A stretch of 64,000 nucleotides of DNA, taken from positions 2,143,501 to 2,207,500 of the forward strand of contig NZ_CANMPJ010000001.1 of assembly GCF_947499705.1 (NCBI RefSeq), read 5' to 3'. The first letter of the stretch is position 1. The number at the start of each line of letters is the position of its first letter. Positions 38,336 to 46,006 of the stretch are shown here, piece by piece. Below the pieces are notes generated by a model that saw only the letters and a list, made by a program, of their open reading frames with translations, was not told the DNA's origin and did not search any database. Source of the stretch: an uncultured Erythrobacter sp. Its GTDB lineage: Bacteria > Pseudomonadota > Alphaproteobacteria > Sphingomonadales > Sphingomonadaceae. A program made the translations under genes and the position numbers.

Positions 38336-39430
38336 TCAGCTGTCGTCGAAGGTAATCAACGTCGTGGCATCGGGAGAATTTGGAGACACGGTCATCGGGC
38401 AGGAAAAGCCTTCAACCAGCTCAACATCGTAAAGTTCGCCAATATCGCCATCGATCCGAAACCAGTCGACACAGGTGCCTTTGGCGAGGTCGATGACCTG
38501 CACACCGCACCATGGTTCGCTGTCGGCATCTTTCAGCCGCTGATCGAGCTCCAGGCCTTCAAAACGCTTGTAGCGAGGACGGGAAAGGCCGACGAAAGCG
38601 TAGCCGCCATGGAAAGTGAGGCCGCGCAGGAATCCGGGGCAGAAGGCAACCGGCTTGAATGTGCCCATCTCGCCGTCTTCGCCGAATTCGACATAGCCGA
38701 AATCGCCGGTTCCGGCGTTCAGCACCCAAAGCTTTCCATCGTGCCAGCGCGGCGAATGCGGCATGGAAAGACCTTCGCAAACCACTTCGCCGCTTTCGAC
38801 GTCGATCACGACACCGCCATCCGCACGGCGATCGCGCCAGCCATCGATGGTGTTGGAGCGGGAGACTGCCGTGACATAGGCAGGCTTTCCGTCGCGCATC
38901 GCCAGGCCGTTCAGATGGCAGCGATCCTCATCCACGATTTCGCTGATGAAAGACGGCTGCCATATCGGCTTGAACGAGTGCCTGTCCGAAACCGTCGCCA
39001 GACAATTGTAACGGGTGTTGACGAAGACGATCTGCCCATCGACGTCGACCCCGACATCGTGGGCGTCAAGCTGCCCGGTCAGATGCTGTGTGCGCGGCAT
39101 GAAGCACGCGTCGTAAACCTGGTTGATGCGCTGTTCAGGCTGGAGGATATTCTCAAACCGGATGATCTGCGCACCCGCCGACAAGACCAGACCGCCCTTG
39201 TCGTCGACACACAATCCCATCGGTTTGGGCATGCCCGATTGGTGCAGTTGCGCCCCGCCCTGTGGGCCGGAACCGAGCATGTAGAGAAAGCCGGATTGGT
39301 AGGATGTGAAAGCCAACGAAGCCTTCATGCCAGCCAGCCGTGCCAGCAATCCGCCGGACAGCGAGTATTCTACCTTAGGTGGTGCGGCCCCGACCTGACT
39401 GGCCGAAACGGGTTGACCCTGAGCTGACAT
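38336..39430 (-). CDS. TIGR03032 (DUF4915)-family protein, beta-propeller-like
   Basis: 364 residues from the ATG at 39430; 69 further codons upstream lack family features. Recognisable segments are LAFTSYQSGFLYMLG, GLCVDDKGGLVLSAG, VFVNTRYNCLATVSD, SRSNTIDGWRDRRADGGVVID, MPHSPRWHDGKLWVLNAGTG and FVGLSRPRY. These are the TIGR03032 hallmarks and read like blades of a propeller. Function is unknown; members often lie beside large surface proteins or TPR proteins. It has no signal peptide. It shares strand with the autotransporter gene downstream, and a role in making or sensing that surface protein is only a guess. Confidence 0.78.
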   Translation of the reverse strand: MSAQGQPVSASQVGAAPPKVEYSLSGGLLARLAGMKASLAFTSYQSGFLYMLGSGPQGGAQLHQSGMPKPMGLCVDDKGGLVLSAGAQIIRFENILQPEQRINQVYDACFMPRTQHLTGQLDAHDVGVDVDGQIVFVNTRYNCLATVSDRHSFKPIWQPSFISEIVDEDRCHLNGLAMRDGKPAYVTAVSRSNTIDGWRDRRADGGVVIDVESGEVVCEGLSMPHSPRWHDGKLWVLNAGTGDFGYVEFGEDGEMGTFKPVAFCPGFLRGLTFHGGYAFVGLSRPRYKRFEGLELDQRLKDADSEPWCGVQVIDLAKGTCVDWFRIDGDIGELYDVELVEGFSCPMTVSPNSPDATTLITFDDS

Positions 39431-39711
39431 TGAAAGTGTGCGCCCCCTATGCGCACATAACGAATCTGCGATGCCCTTTGATGGCGGAGCAAGGTCTCCG
39501 CGTAAAGACGATTGAAAGTCATTCGTCGATTTTTGTTGATCTTTTCCGAGGGTTTCACGCCAGCTGCGCCGAAGATTCCGGGCGTGTCTGTATCGCCCGA
39601 TAACAGGCCGGAGCTTTCGGCGTATTGCCACGCACACGGCCTAGCTTCTTCGCTCGCATTAGTTCACTATTTGCCGATTATTGATCGATACTTGGCGATT
39701 GGAAGCAAAGC

Positions 39712-41409
39712 ATGGCTACATCTCACATTCCGATTGGCGCGGATGGGTTTTACCATCCTTCAAGCGAAGTCGAAGTTATCGAACTTGTGAAGTTTGCGAG
39801 GAAGCAAAAGAAGCAAATCCGATCACGCGGTGCCACGCACAGTGTCGCCTGGAGCATCTACACCGACCCCGTCGGCAACATTCCGCCCAACCGCACGTTG
39901 CAGCAATCACCTCCGCCCGGAGATCAGATCAACATCGCTTTCGACAAAATGCGCGCGGTGAAATGGATCGATGAAAAGAACGGAATTGTCGAGTCCGAAC
40001 CGGGCATCAATTTAGGCTGCGACCCGCGCGATCCGTTCCATGTCTCGACACTGGAAAACAGTTTTCTCTACCAGATTTTCGAGAAGGGCTGGGCGGTCAA
40101 CACGCTCGGCGGGATTACGCACCAGACGCTGGCCGGGTTCACGGCAACGGGATCAGCCGGCGGGTCGACGCGCTATGCCTGGGACAACGCAATCGCATTC
40201 CGAGTTGTCGATGGCAAAGGGAAAGCCGAATGGATCGACAAGGATCATCCCGACTTTGACGCTTTTCCGACCTCGATGGGATTGCTAGGCATCGTCACCA
40301 AGTTACGGCTGCAGCTCGTCCCTATGTACAATATCAAAGGCACGGAGCGCACAACGCCGGTCTCGGGGGCCAAAGCGCCGATGGATTTCTTTGGACCAGG
40401 CTGCAAAGATCAGCTTTCGCTTGAACAATATCTCAAAGACACGCCCTACACCCGGATCGTCTGGTGGCCGCAGGAAGGGGCTGAGCGCATCCAGACATGG
40501 GAAGCCTCGCGCGTTGCCTTCACCAAGGACGATCTCACACCCTATCAGCAATTCACGCCGGATTTCGCCGGGCAGACAGAGCAGCTGTTCGCCTCGATGT
40601 TCTTCGTGCTGCTCGGCAACACCGATTTCGGGCGCGAAATGGCGCTGCTGTGGAGCAAGATCACTCATTATTTCCACAACATCGCGCAGCTTCCGGATCA
40701 GGGCTCACTCAGCTGGCTATGGCGCCTCATCACCTTTGTGATGGCCGCGCTTGCCAGTGCGGTTGTGCTGATCCTGGGATTGATACTGGGCATCCTGCAA
40801 GGAAGCGTCCGTGCGCTCTTCACCACACTGATGCCGCTGTTCAATCCGATGACGAAGAAGGACGGGGAAACCACCTTCAACGACTATTACTGGCGCAGCC
40901 TGTGCATGGACAACACGGTCGACGACGTATTCCTCGGCACCGAATTCACTGAGATCTGGGTTCCGATCCAGCACGCGCAGACGGTGATGAACCTGTATCG
41001 CGACATGTTCGATCAAGGCGGCGCGGAGGCCACCGGCTATTTCTCAACCGAGATTTACGGTGGACCTCCCAGCTCGGGCTGGATCGATCCCGGCTACACC
41101 GATGGGAAGGACGAATACAAAGACGGCACCGTGCGCATTGATGTCTATTGGTTCCGCGACAACCAGGGTGTACCCAACTCAGACGAAGGCTTCTTCGACC
41201 AGTATTGGGATATCCTGAAAGACAACCAAATCCCGTTCCGCCTGCACTGGGGCAAGTTCGTCCCGCGCTATGATTTCCCTCAATGGCTTGAGCACTACCG
41301 CGCAAGCCTGCCGAAATTCGATGACTTCATGGCGCTGCGCAAAAAGCGCGATCCGGACGGTCTATTCTTCACCTCCTATTGGAAGGAACGCCTGACCGGA
41401 TCGGCTTGA
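39712..41409 (+). CDS. VAO-type FAD-linked oxidase with an internal hydrophobic segment
   Basis: 565 residues. The N-terminal FAD_binding_4 domain (about 10-205) shows RSRGATHSVAW, TLGGITHQTLAGFTATGSAG and FDAFPTSMGLLGIVTKLRL. The C-terminus resembles the aldonolactone oxidase group (FRLHWGKFVPRYDFPQWLEH, then KKRDPDGLFFTSYW). Residues about 333-378 are strongly hydrophobic (one or two membrane helices), which is unusual in this family. GGAAG precedes the ATG by 7 nt. It is convergent with the lipoprotein gene (13-nt gap). A sugar-lactone or hydroxyl oxidase role follows from the family; in this setting it may serve the VioB-like genes. Confidence 0.78.
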   Translation: MATSHIPIGADGFYHPSSEVEVIELVKFARKQKKQIRSRGATHSVAWSIYTDPVGNIPPNRTLQQSPPPGDQINIAFDKMRAVKWIDEKNGIVESEPGINLGCDPRDPFHVSTLENSFLYQIFEKGWAVNTLGGITHQTLAGFTATGSAGGSTRYAWDNAIAFRVVDGKGKAEWIDKDHPDFDAFPTSMGLLGIVTKLRLQLVPMYNIKGTERTTPVSGAKAPMDFFGPGCKDQLSLEQYLKDTPYTRIVWWPQEGAERIQTWEASRVAFTKDDLTPYQQFTPDFAGQTEQLFASMFFVLLGNTDFGREMALLWSKITHYFHNIAQLPDQGSLSWLWRLITFVMAALASAVVLILGLILGILQGSVRALFTTLMPLFNPMTKKDGETTFNDYYWRSLCMDNTVDDVFLGTEFTEIWVPIQHAQTVMNLYRDMFDQGGAEATGYFSTEIYGGPPSSGWIDPGYTDGKDEYKDGTVRIDVYWFRDNQGVPNSDEGFFDQYWDILKDNQIPFRLHWGKFVPRYDFPQWLEHYRASLPKFDDFMALRKKRDPDGLFFTSYWKERLTGSA

Positions 41410-41422
41410 TCACACCGCCGAT

Positions 41423-42472
41423 CTAGCGCCTGCCGCGCCCAATCGTAGCCCATGTCGGCACTGGCTCCGCTCCTTCAACAGCCGTGAGCACCGCGTTCGG
41501 CGGATTGAACAACTGGCACTTGGGTAGAGTGTCGGGATCAAGCGAACTGACAAGGTCCCACGTCTCCTCCGGATCGGGCTGAACTGCCTGGAAATTGGTG
41601 TAATTCTGGCTCACAATTGGGGCGAAGGGCACCATCTTGCCGTCGACTTCCCGCACGGGCACGCCCGAAAAGTAGAAGCTCTGCGGCATCACATCGTCGC
41701 CTTGGGCCTGAAAGCCATAGCCAAACATGACGCCGCCATCGGCCGTACGGTCGGGCGCGACGCCGGTCTGCATGATCGAACCATCGTCATGACTGACCCA
41801 GAAGCTGTAACCCTGCCCGCCTTCGCCGATGCGCCCGCTGTCGGCGGCATCGTAGGGCAGATGCTTGATGAAATCCTTGCGCGGCGGGTGGTTGAACTTC
41901 GAAAACAGGCACACATCCGGCATCCAGTCGGGCTTGCCCTCACCAGCTATGAAGAACGCGGTATTGCCGAGCGAAATAAACGAGCAGGAATAGGTGTTGT
42001 TGAACGGGAAGATCGGCAGACACCTCTTGTCATACTGCTCCATCATGGCGCCTGTCCCGCCCGGCCCGGTCCAGGTGGAATCGTAGTAGGTTGCCCCGTA
42101 TGACACCTCGTAATCCGTACCTTCCTGCAGGGCCGCTGGAGGTTTTCCCGGATAGGGTGGCGGATTGTCTACGTAATTGTTGAACACCCGGTACATCGTC
42201 CATTCGGACACCCAATAATCCGGATAAATCGGGTTCTCCGGTTCGCCCTCCGATCGCGGATAGGTGCAATCATCATTGGTACAGGGCGGCGATGTTCCAT
42301 CATTGTGCACGCCGTAGGTCTGGTAAACGGCACCCTGATCGATTTCGGGTTCTTCGTCAGGCGCCTTATCTTCAGCAGAATTACAGCCCGCCAGCAGCGC
42401 AATCGCGCTCACCATTGCGACTCCACCAATGGAATTCACACCTAAGTCGCGAACATTTATAAAGATATTCAT
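41423..42472 (-). CDS. Uncharacterised lipoprotein
   Basis: 349 residues. The ATG at 42472 has GGGAGG upstream. A signal with lipobox LLAGC (Cys near residue 26) shows lipid anchoring. The mature part is acidic and rich in Pro, Tyr, Trp and paired Cys (PPCTNDDCTYPRSEG, KRCLPIFPFNNTYSCSF). It contains GKPDWMPDVCLFSKFNH and SFWVSHDDGSIMQTG. I do not recognise a family. It is divergent from the VioB-like operon and convergent with the flavoprotein gene, so it is framed on both sides by the cluster. A secreted binding or assembly protein is possible but unsupported. Confidence 0.7.
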   Translation of the reverse strand: MNIFINVRDLGVNSIGGVAMVSAIALLAGCNSAEDKAPDEEPEIDQGAVYQTYGVHNDGTSPPCTNDDCTYPRSEGEPENPIYPDYWVSEWTMYRVFNNYVDNPPPYPGKPPAALQEGTDYEVSYGATYYDSTWTGPGGTGAMMEQYDKRCLPIFPFNNTYSCSFISLGNTAFFIAGEGKPDWMPDVCLFSKFNHPPRKDFIKHLPYDAADSGRIGEGGQGYSFWVSHDDGSIMQTGVAPDRTADGGVMFGYGFQAQGDDVMPQSFYFSGVPVREVDGKMVPFAPIVSQNYTNFQAVQPDPEETWDLVSSLDPDTLPKCQLFNPPNAVLTAVEGAEPVPTWATIGRGRR

Positions 42473-42547
42473 TCTGCCGCCTCCCTCGCCAAAAATTATC
42501 GCCATAAGAGCAAAGCAATTGAACATCTGCAAATCAAAATTTCCCAA

Positions 42548-42568
42548 TGAATAGTATTCGACTATTCA
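42548..42568. promoter_or_regulatory. Perfect 7-7-7 inverted repeat in the divergent lipoprotein / VioB-like promoter
   Basis: TGAATAG and CTATTCA flank the 7-nt spacer TATTCGA. It lies midway in the 146-nt gap, 75 nt from the lipoprotein ATG and 50 nt from the VioB-like ATG. Position and symmetry suit a TetR- or MarR-like dimer controlling both directions. No regulator gene is nearby. Confidence 0.55.
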
Positions 42569-42618
42569 AGTTTGCGTGTAGGATACGGTAAATACGTGAG
42601 TCGGAAGGGGAAACGCGC

Positions 42619-43683
42619 ATGTTTAAGCTGATGTGGACGCCGCCAAAAACACTCGAAGACGTTCAGGCGCGAGTTCAGACAGCGATAAATCTCGAGTTTT
42701 CTACGCTTCCGCCATATCTCTACACATTGCTGTCGATACCGCCGGGCGAAAATCTTGAGGCGCGCTCCCGCATCTACACCGTGACGATGCAGGAAATGAT
42801 CCACATGTGTCTCGCCTGTAACATCATGAATGCGATTGGCGGCCGTCCCGCGATTGTCGCGCCAAAGTACCCCGGCCCCCTGCCCGGCGATCTGGCGCAC
42901 GGGGTGCACATTCACCTCTACCCATTCTCTGAAGAAGCGATTGCGCAGGGCATGACAATCGAACAGCCAGAGGACCCGGTCGCGCCCTCCAACTTGCTGC
43001 GATCGCTGGAGGATGCGGGCGCGCAGCCAGTCACGATCGGTCAGTATTATGCATTGCTGGATGACGCACTCTCGAACCTTCCGGCGTCAGACTGGCAAAC
43101 GGATCGCAACCAGTTCGACGATTCCCAATTCATGCAGGGCAATCTGTTCAAAGTGAACAGCTACGCCGATGCGCATCAGGCAATTTTCGAGATCGTTTCC
43201 GAAGGCGAAGGCACACCGGTGACCGCAGGCGACAATGGCAGCCCGCTCGACTGGCAGAATGAGCTCGCGCATTATTACCGGTTCTGGGAGGTTAAGCAGA
43301 ATCTGGTTCTGACCAAGGCGGATACGCCCAGCGGCTATCAATGGGGGCCGCAAACGCTCGGGGTCGACTGGAGTGCGGTCTATCCGGCGATAAAGGATCC
43401 CGAGCAGCACGATTTCTCAAGCGAACCGCAGGCTGCGCAGGATGCGCAGCAGAAATGCAACGACGCCTATTCGGCGATGATTGCCGCGCTCGAACTCGCC
43501 TTTAACGGTCAGCAGGATCAGCTTGGCATAGCCGTACGAGCGATGTTCGATCTGCGCATGGCGGCGCGCGTCGCATTCACCACGCCGCTCAATTGCGGGA
43601 AAGTCGCTGGCCCTGCATTCCTCGACAATGCGCCGGGCTGGGTCGCCAGCAACGCGGTATCTGCCGAGGGAGAAGTCGCATGA
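42619..43683 (+). CDS. Ferritin-like protein related to the C-terminal half of VioB/RebD
   Basis: 354 residues. The first 130 carry the ferritin-like di-iron fold. Glu in AINLEFSTLPPYLYTLLSIP and the pair in MQEMIHMCLACNIMNAIGG are likely metal ligands. The order LE-S---YLY---SIP, EMIH, N--NA-GG and LYPFSEE matches what I recall of the C-terminal part of VioB, which dimerises the imine of indole-3-pyruvate. GGAAGGGG lies 8 nt before the ATG. The stop overlaps the next gene, which resembles the other half of VioB. Family is well supported; the actual substrate is unknown because no tryptophan oxidase is present. Confidence 0.78.
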   Translation: MFKLMWTPPKTLEDVQARVQTAINLEFSTLPPYLYTLLSIPPGENLEARSRIYTVTMQEMIHMCLACNIMNAIGGRPAIVAPKYPGPLPGDLAHGVHIHLYPFSEEAIAQGMTIEQPEDPVAPSNLLRSLEDAGAQPVTIGQYYALLDDALSNLPASDWQTDRNQFDDSQFMQGNLFKVNSYADAHQAIFEIVSEGEGTPVTAGDNGSPLDWQNELAHYYRFWEVKQNLVLTKADTPSGYQWGPQTLGVDWSAVYPAIKDPEQHDFSSEPQAAQDAQQKCNDAYSAMIAALELAFNGQQDQLGIAVRAMFDLRMAARVAFTTPLNCGKVAGPAFLDNAPGWVASNAVSAEGEVA

Positions 43684-45605
43684 GCGTGCTCGAAACACCC
43701 CGCATCTACTTCAAAGGCAACATCAGCTGGGACCCGGTCACCACCAACAATTACCCCGGCAAGAAACGGCTCGCCGGGTACGACGAAGACACGCTGGATT
43801 CTGTCTGGGACGGCGATGCCGTTGCACCGGAGCAAGTCGAAGAGTTTCGCCAGCAGGCGATCGAACAGGTCCCGGCACCGCCGGATGTTTCGGGCACAAG
43901 CTGGAACCCTGACGGGACGTATCGTTCGAACTTCTTCGACACCAAAGTCTCGGGCGTCGACACGGGCTCCGGTTTGGATACGTCCGATGCGCTGGTGGGT
44001 GCGCCTGTTGGTTTCAGCGGGATGCTCGTTGATGCCGAACCCTACGGTCCGTTTACCTCGCAATTGTTCTTCGATGAGATGAGCTTTGGCATTCCAGGCG
44101 GGTGCCGCATTCTCGGAAAACGGCAGCGCCGGTTCGATGATCGCAACATCAATTTCGGCGCCAATCCGAGCAACCAGATCATCGCCGGGCTGGCCTCTGT
44201 TTCATGGCAGACCGTGTTTCCGAAAGTCGGTCATGCGGTATTGGAGGAGTTCGACTCTCCAGCCGTCGCGGCATTGCGCGCGGCCTTTTCGCATGACGAT
44301 GTTCTGGGCCTGATGGTGCGCTGGAATTCGTACCGCACGATCTATTACAACGACAAGGCGCTGCGGAATGGTAATCAGGCGCAGTCGGATGCCCAACAGG
44401 CGATCATGGCGAAACTGCGCGAGGGCGGCTGGCAGCCGAACCCTGCGCGAAGCCTGGTCGTTGGCGTCGTCGGGTTGTGGCGGCGCGGCGAATGCCCGAC
44501 TGAGCCGGGCGACCGTACACTCATTTCAACCCTCACCGACATCTCGACGCCCGGCGGGGACGCGACAATGGGCACGGCATTTATGAAGCTCGATACTCAG
44601 GCTGAGCCGCCGACGCTTACGCTCGACCTTCAGAACTCCATTCCGTGCCGGAATCAGGAAACCGACAAGGTCGACCTCGGCACACTATCCGTGATCGCCG
44701 CCGATCCGCCGCCCGCCGTGGCGATGGCAGATCTCGTCGATATTCCTGTCGGAGCGTATGATCGCGCCGCGTACGAAGCGACATCGGGTATCGTCACGAT
44801 CCCGTTGCCCCGCGCAATGCAGGGGCTCGAAGATTATGTGTTCTCGATCAAGGGCCAAGGCGATGCCCCGACCTATTTGAGGGAGATCCGCTACCGCGCG
44901 CTAGCGCTGGAACCGAATGTCTATGTCAATCAGGGCGACACGCGCCAGATCACGGTTCAAGTTTACGACCGAGGCGAGCCAGCCGGTTCGGGCCTGACGG
45001 TCACATGGACGCCATTTTCTGCTGTCGGGACCGACGATACGACCCACGGCACTGCGACAACCGACGCTAATGGGCAGGTTTTCGTGCCGCTCGATACAAG
45101 CACGGACGATCCGGAAACGAACAAGGGCAAAGTCTACGCGCTGATCTTTCAGGTTGGGACGAGCGCCGTGGTTCCGCTGCCGAAGTTCAATCCGATGGTG
45201 ATGCCCTACGTCTATATTCGGGTGCTGCCGAAAGACGACAAAATCGCAGGCCTCTCCCCAACTTGGGACAATGTCTACGCCAACGTCCTGGCCAATTTCA
45301 AAGCCATTGCTCCGTGCATGGACAACTGGCTGCGGCTCGACGAGGAAGCGCAGGTGCGCGCCTATGCGCCGCTGGTCAAGCGCCTGACTGATCCATCCGC
45401 ATTCGAGGATTTTCGCTACATGCCGGTGACGCGTGACCTCTCGCCCGGACAGCGGACGTTGCTCTACAATTGGATCAACAGCCCCGCCTCGGATGGCCTG
45501 AAAGCGGCATCCTCCGAACCGCCGCCGCAACACGGCATGCCCGATCCGGAAACACTGCCCGATATCGCGGGTGTCGCAGCCTCGCACCGCGGAGATGGAG
45601 AATGA
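43680..45605 (+). CDS. Protein related to the N-terminal half of VioB
   Basis: 641 residues. The ATG at 43680 overlaps the previous stop (ATGA). The start MSVLETPRIYFKGN, the middle VVGVVGLWRRGECP and the late YMPVTRDLSPGQR match, from memory, segments of VioB before its ferritin-like domain. A region near residues 410-470 (QGDTRQITVQVYDRGEPAGS, then TTDANGQVFVPLDT) looks like an Ig-like beta-sandwich. No signal peptide is seen. In VioB both halves are one chain of about 1000 residues; here they are two genes in swapped order. This suggests a two-protein complex. Enzyme activity is inference. Confidence 0.72.
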   Translation: MSVLETPRIYFKGNISWDPVTTNNYPGKKRLAGYDEDTLDSVWDGDAVAPEQVEEFRQQAIEQVPAPPDVSGTSWNPDGTYRSNFFDTKVSGVDTGSGLDTSDALVGAPVGFSGMLVDAEPYGPFTSQLFFDEMSFGIPGGCRILGKRQRRFDDRNINFGANPSNQIIAGLASVSWQTVFPKVGHAVLEEFDSPAVAALRAAFSHDDVLGLMVRWNSYRTIYYNDKALRNGNQAQSDAQQAIMAKLREGGWQPNPARSLVVGVVGLWRRGECPTEPGDRTLISTLTDISTPGGDATMGTAFMKLDTQAEPPTLTLDLQNSIPCRNQETDKVDLGTLSVIAADPPPAVAMADLVDIPVGAYDRAAYEATSGIVTIPLPRAMQGLEDYVFSIKGQGDAPTYLREIRYRALALEPNVYVNQGDTRQITVQVYDRGEPAGSGLTVTWTPFSAVGTDDTTHGTATTDANGQVFVPLDTSTDDPETNKGKVYALIFQVGTSAVVPLPKFNPMVMPYVYIRVLPKDDKIAGLSPTWDNVYANVLANFKAIAPCMDNWLRLDEEAQVRAYAPLVKRLTDPSAFEDFRYMPVTRDLSPGQRTLLYNWINSPASDGLKAASSEPPPQHGMPDPETLPDIAGVAASHRGDGE

Positions 45606-45979
45606 CGAGCGGTGCGCCGGTCTGCCTGACGTCGCGCTGGTTCATTAAGCCCGGCCATGAAGATGCCGTGATGGAAGCCATCCAGAGCGACCTAGTCCCG
45701 CAGATCGAAGCGCATGAAGAGGGAACCCTAACCTACTACGTCCATCGTCCCTACACCGCCGATCCGGGTCTTCAGCCGCTCCCGCCGACAGATGCGCAAT
45801 TGCTGTTGTTCTACGAGGAATACGCCTCACCAGAAGCGTTTCACGCGCATGTGAATGGCGAGATCTTCACCGGCTTCGTCGCTGCCCACGCAGACAGTTT
45901 CGTGCAAGCCAATGGAAAGCCTTACGTGACGGTGACGTTCGTGTCGCGCGAGGCAGGGTTTGCGCGGTCTCGAACGTGA
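45602..45979 (+). CDS. ABM-type (antibiotic biosynthesis monooxygenase) small protein
   Basis: 125 residues with a ferredoxin-like dimeric alpha/beta-barrel pattern: LTSRWFIKPGHEDAVMEAIQ, then EEGTLTYYVHRPY, LLLFYEEYASPEAFHAHV and YVTVTFV. ABM proteins include cofactor-free monooxygenases in polyketide and aromatic pathways, and also stress-type quinol monooxygenases. The ATG overlaps the stop of the preceding gene, so it is the third coupled gene of the VioB-like operon. It likely acts on the product of the two upstream proteins. Confidence 0.82.
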   Translation: MTSGAPVCLTSRWFIKPGHEDAVMEAIQSDLVPQIEAHEEGTLTYYVHRPYTADPGLQPLPPTDAQLLLFYEEYASPEAFHAHVNGEIFTGFVAAHADSFVQANGKPYVTVTFVSREAGFARSRT

Positions 45980-46006
45980 ATAGCGAGTCATCAAGCTAGA
46001 TTACGC

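Noticed and set aside
39712..45979. Complete violacein cluster
   Set aside because: Only VioB-like halves are present. No VioA-type amino acid oxidase, VioE, VioC or VioD relative is found, so a violacein product is not supported.
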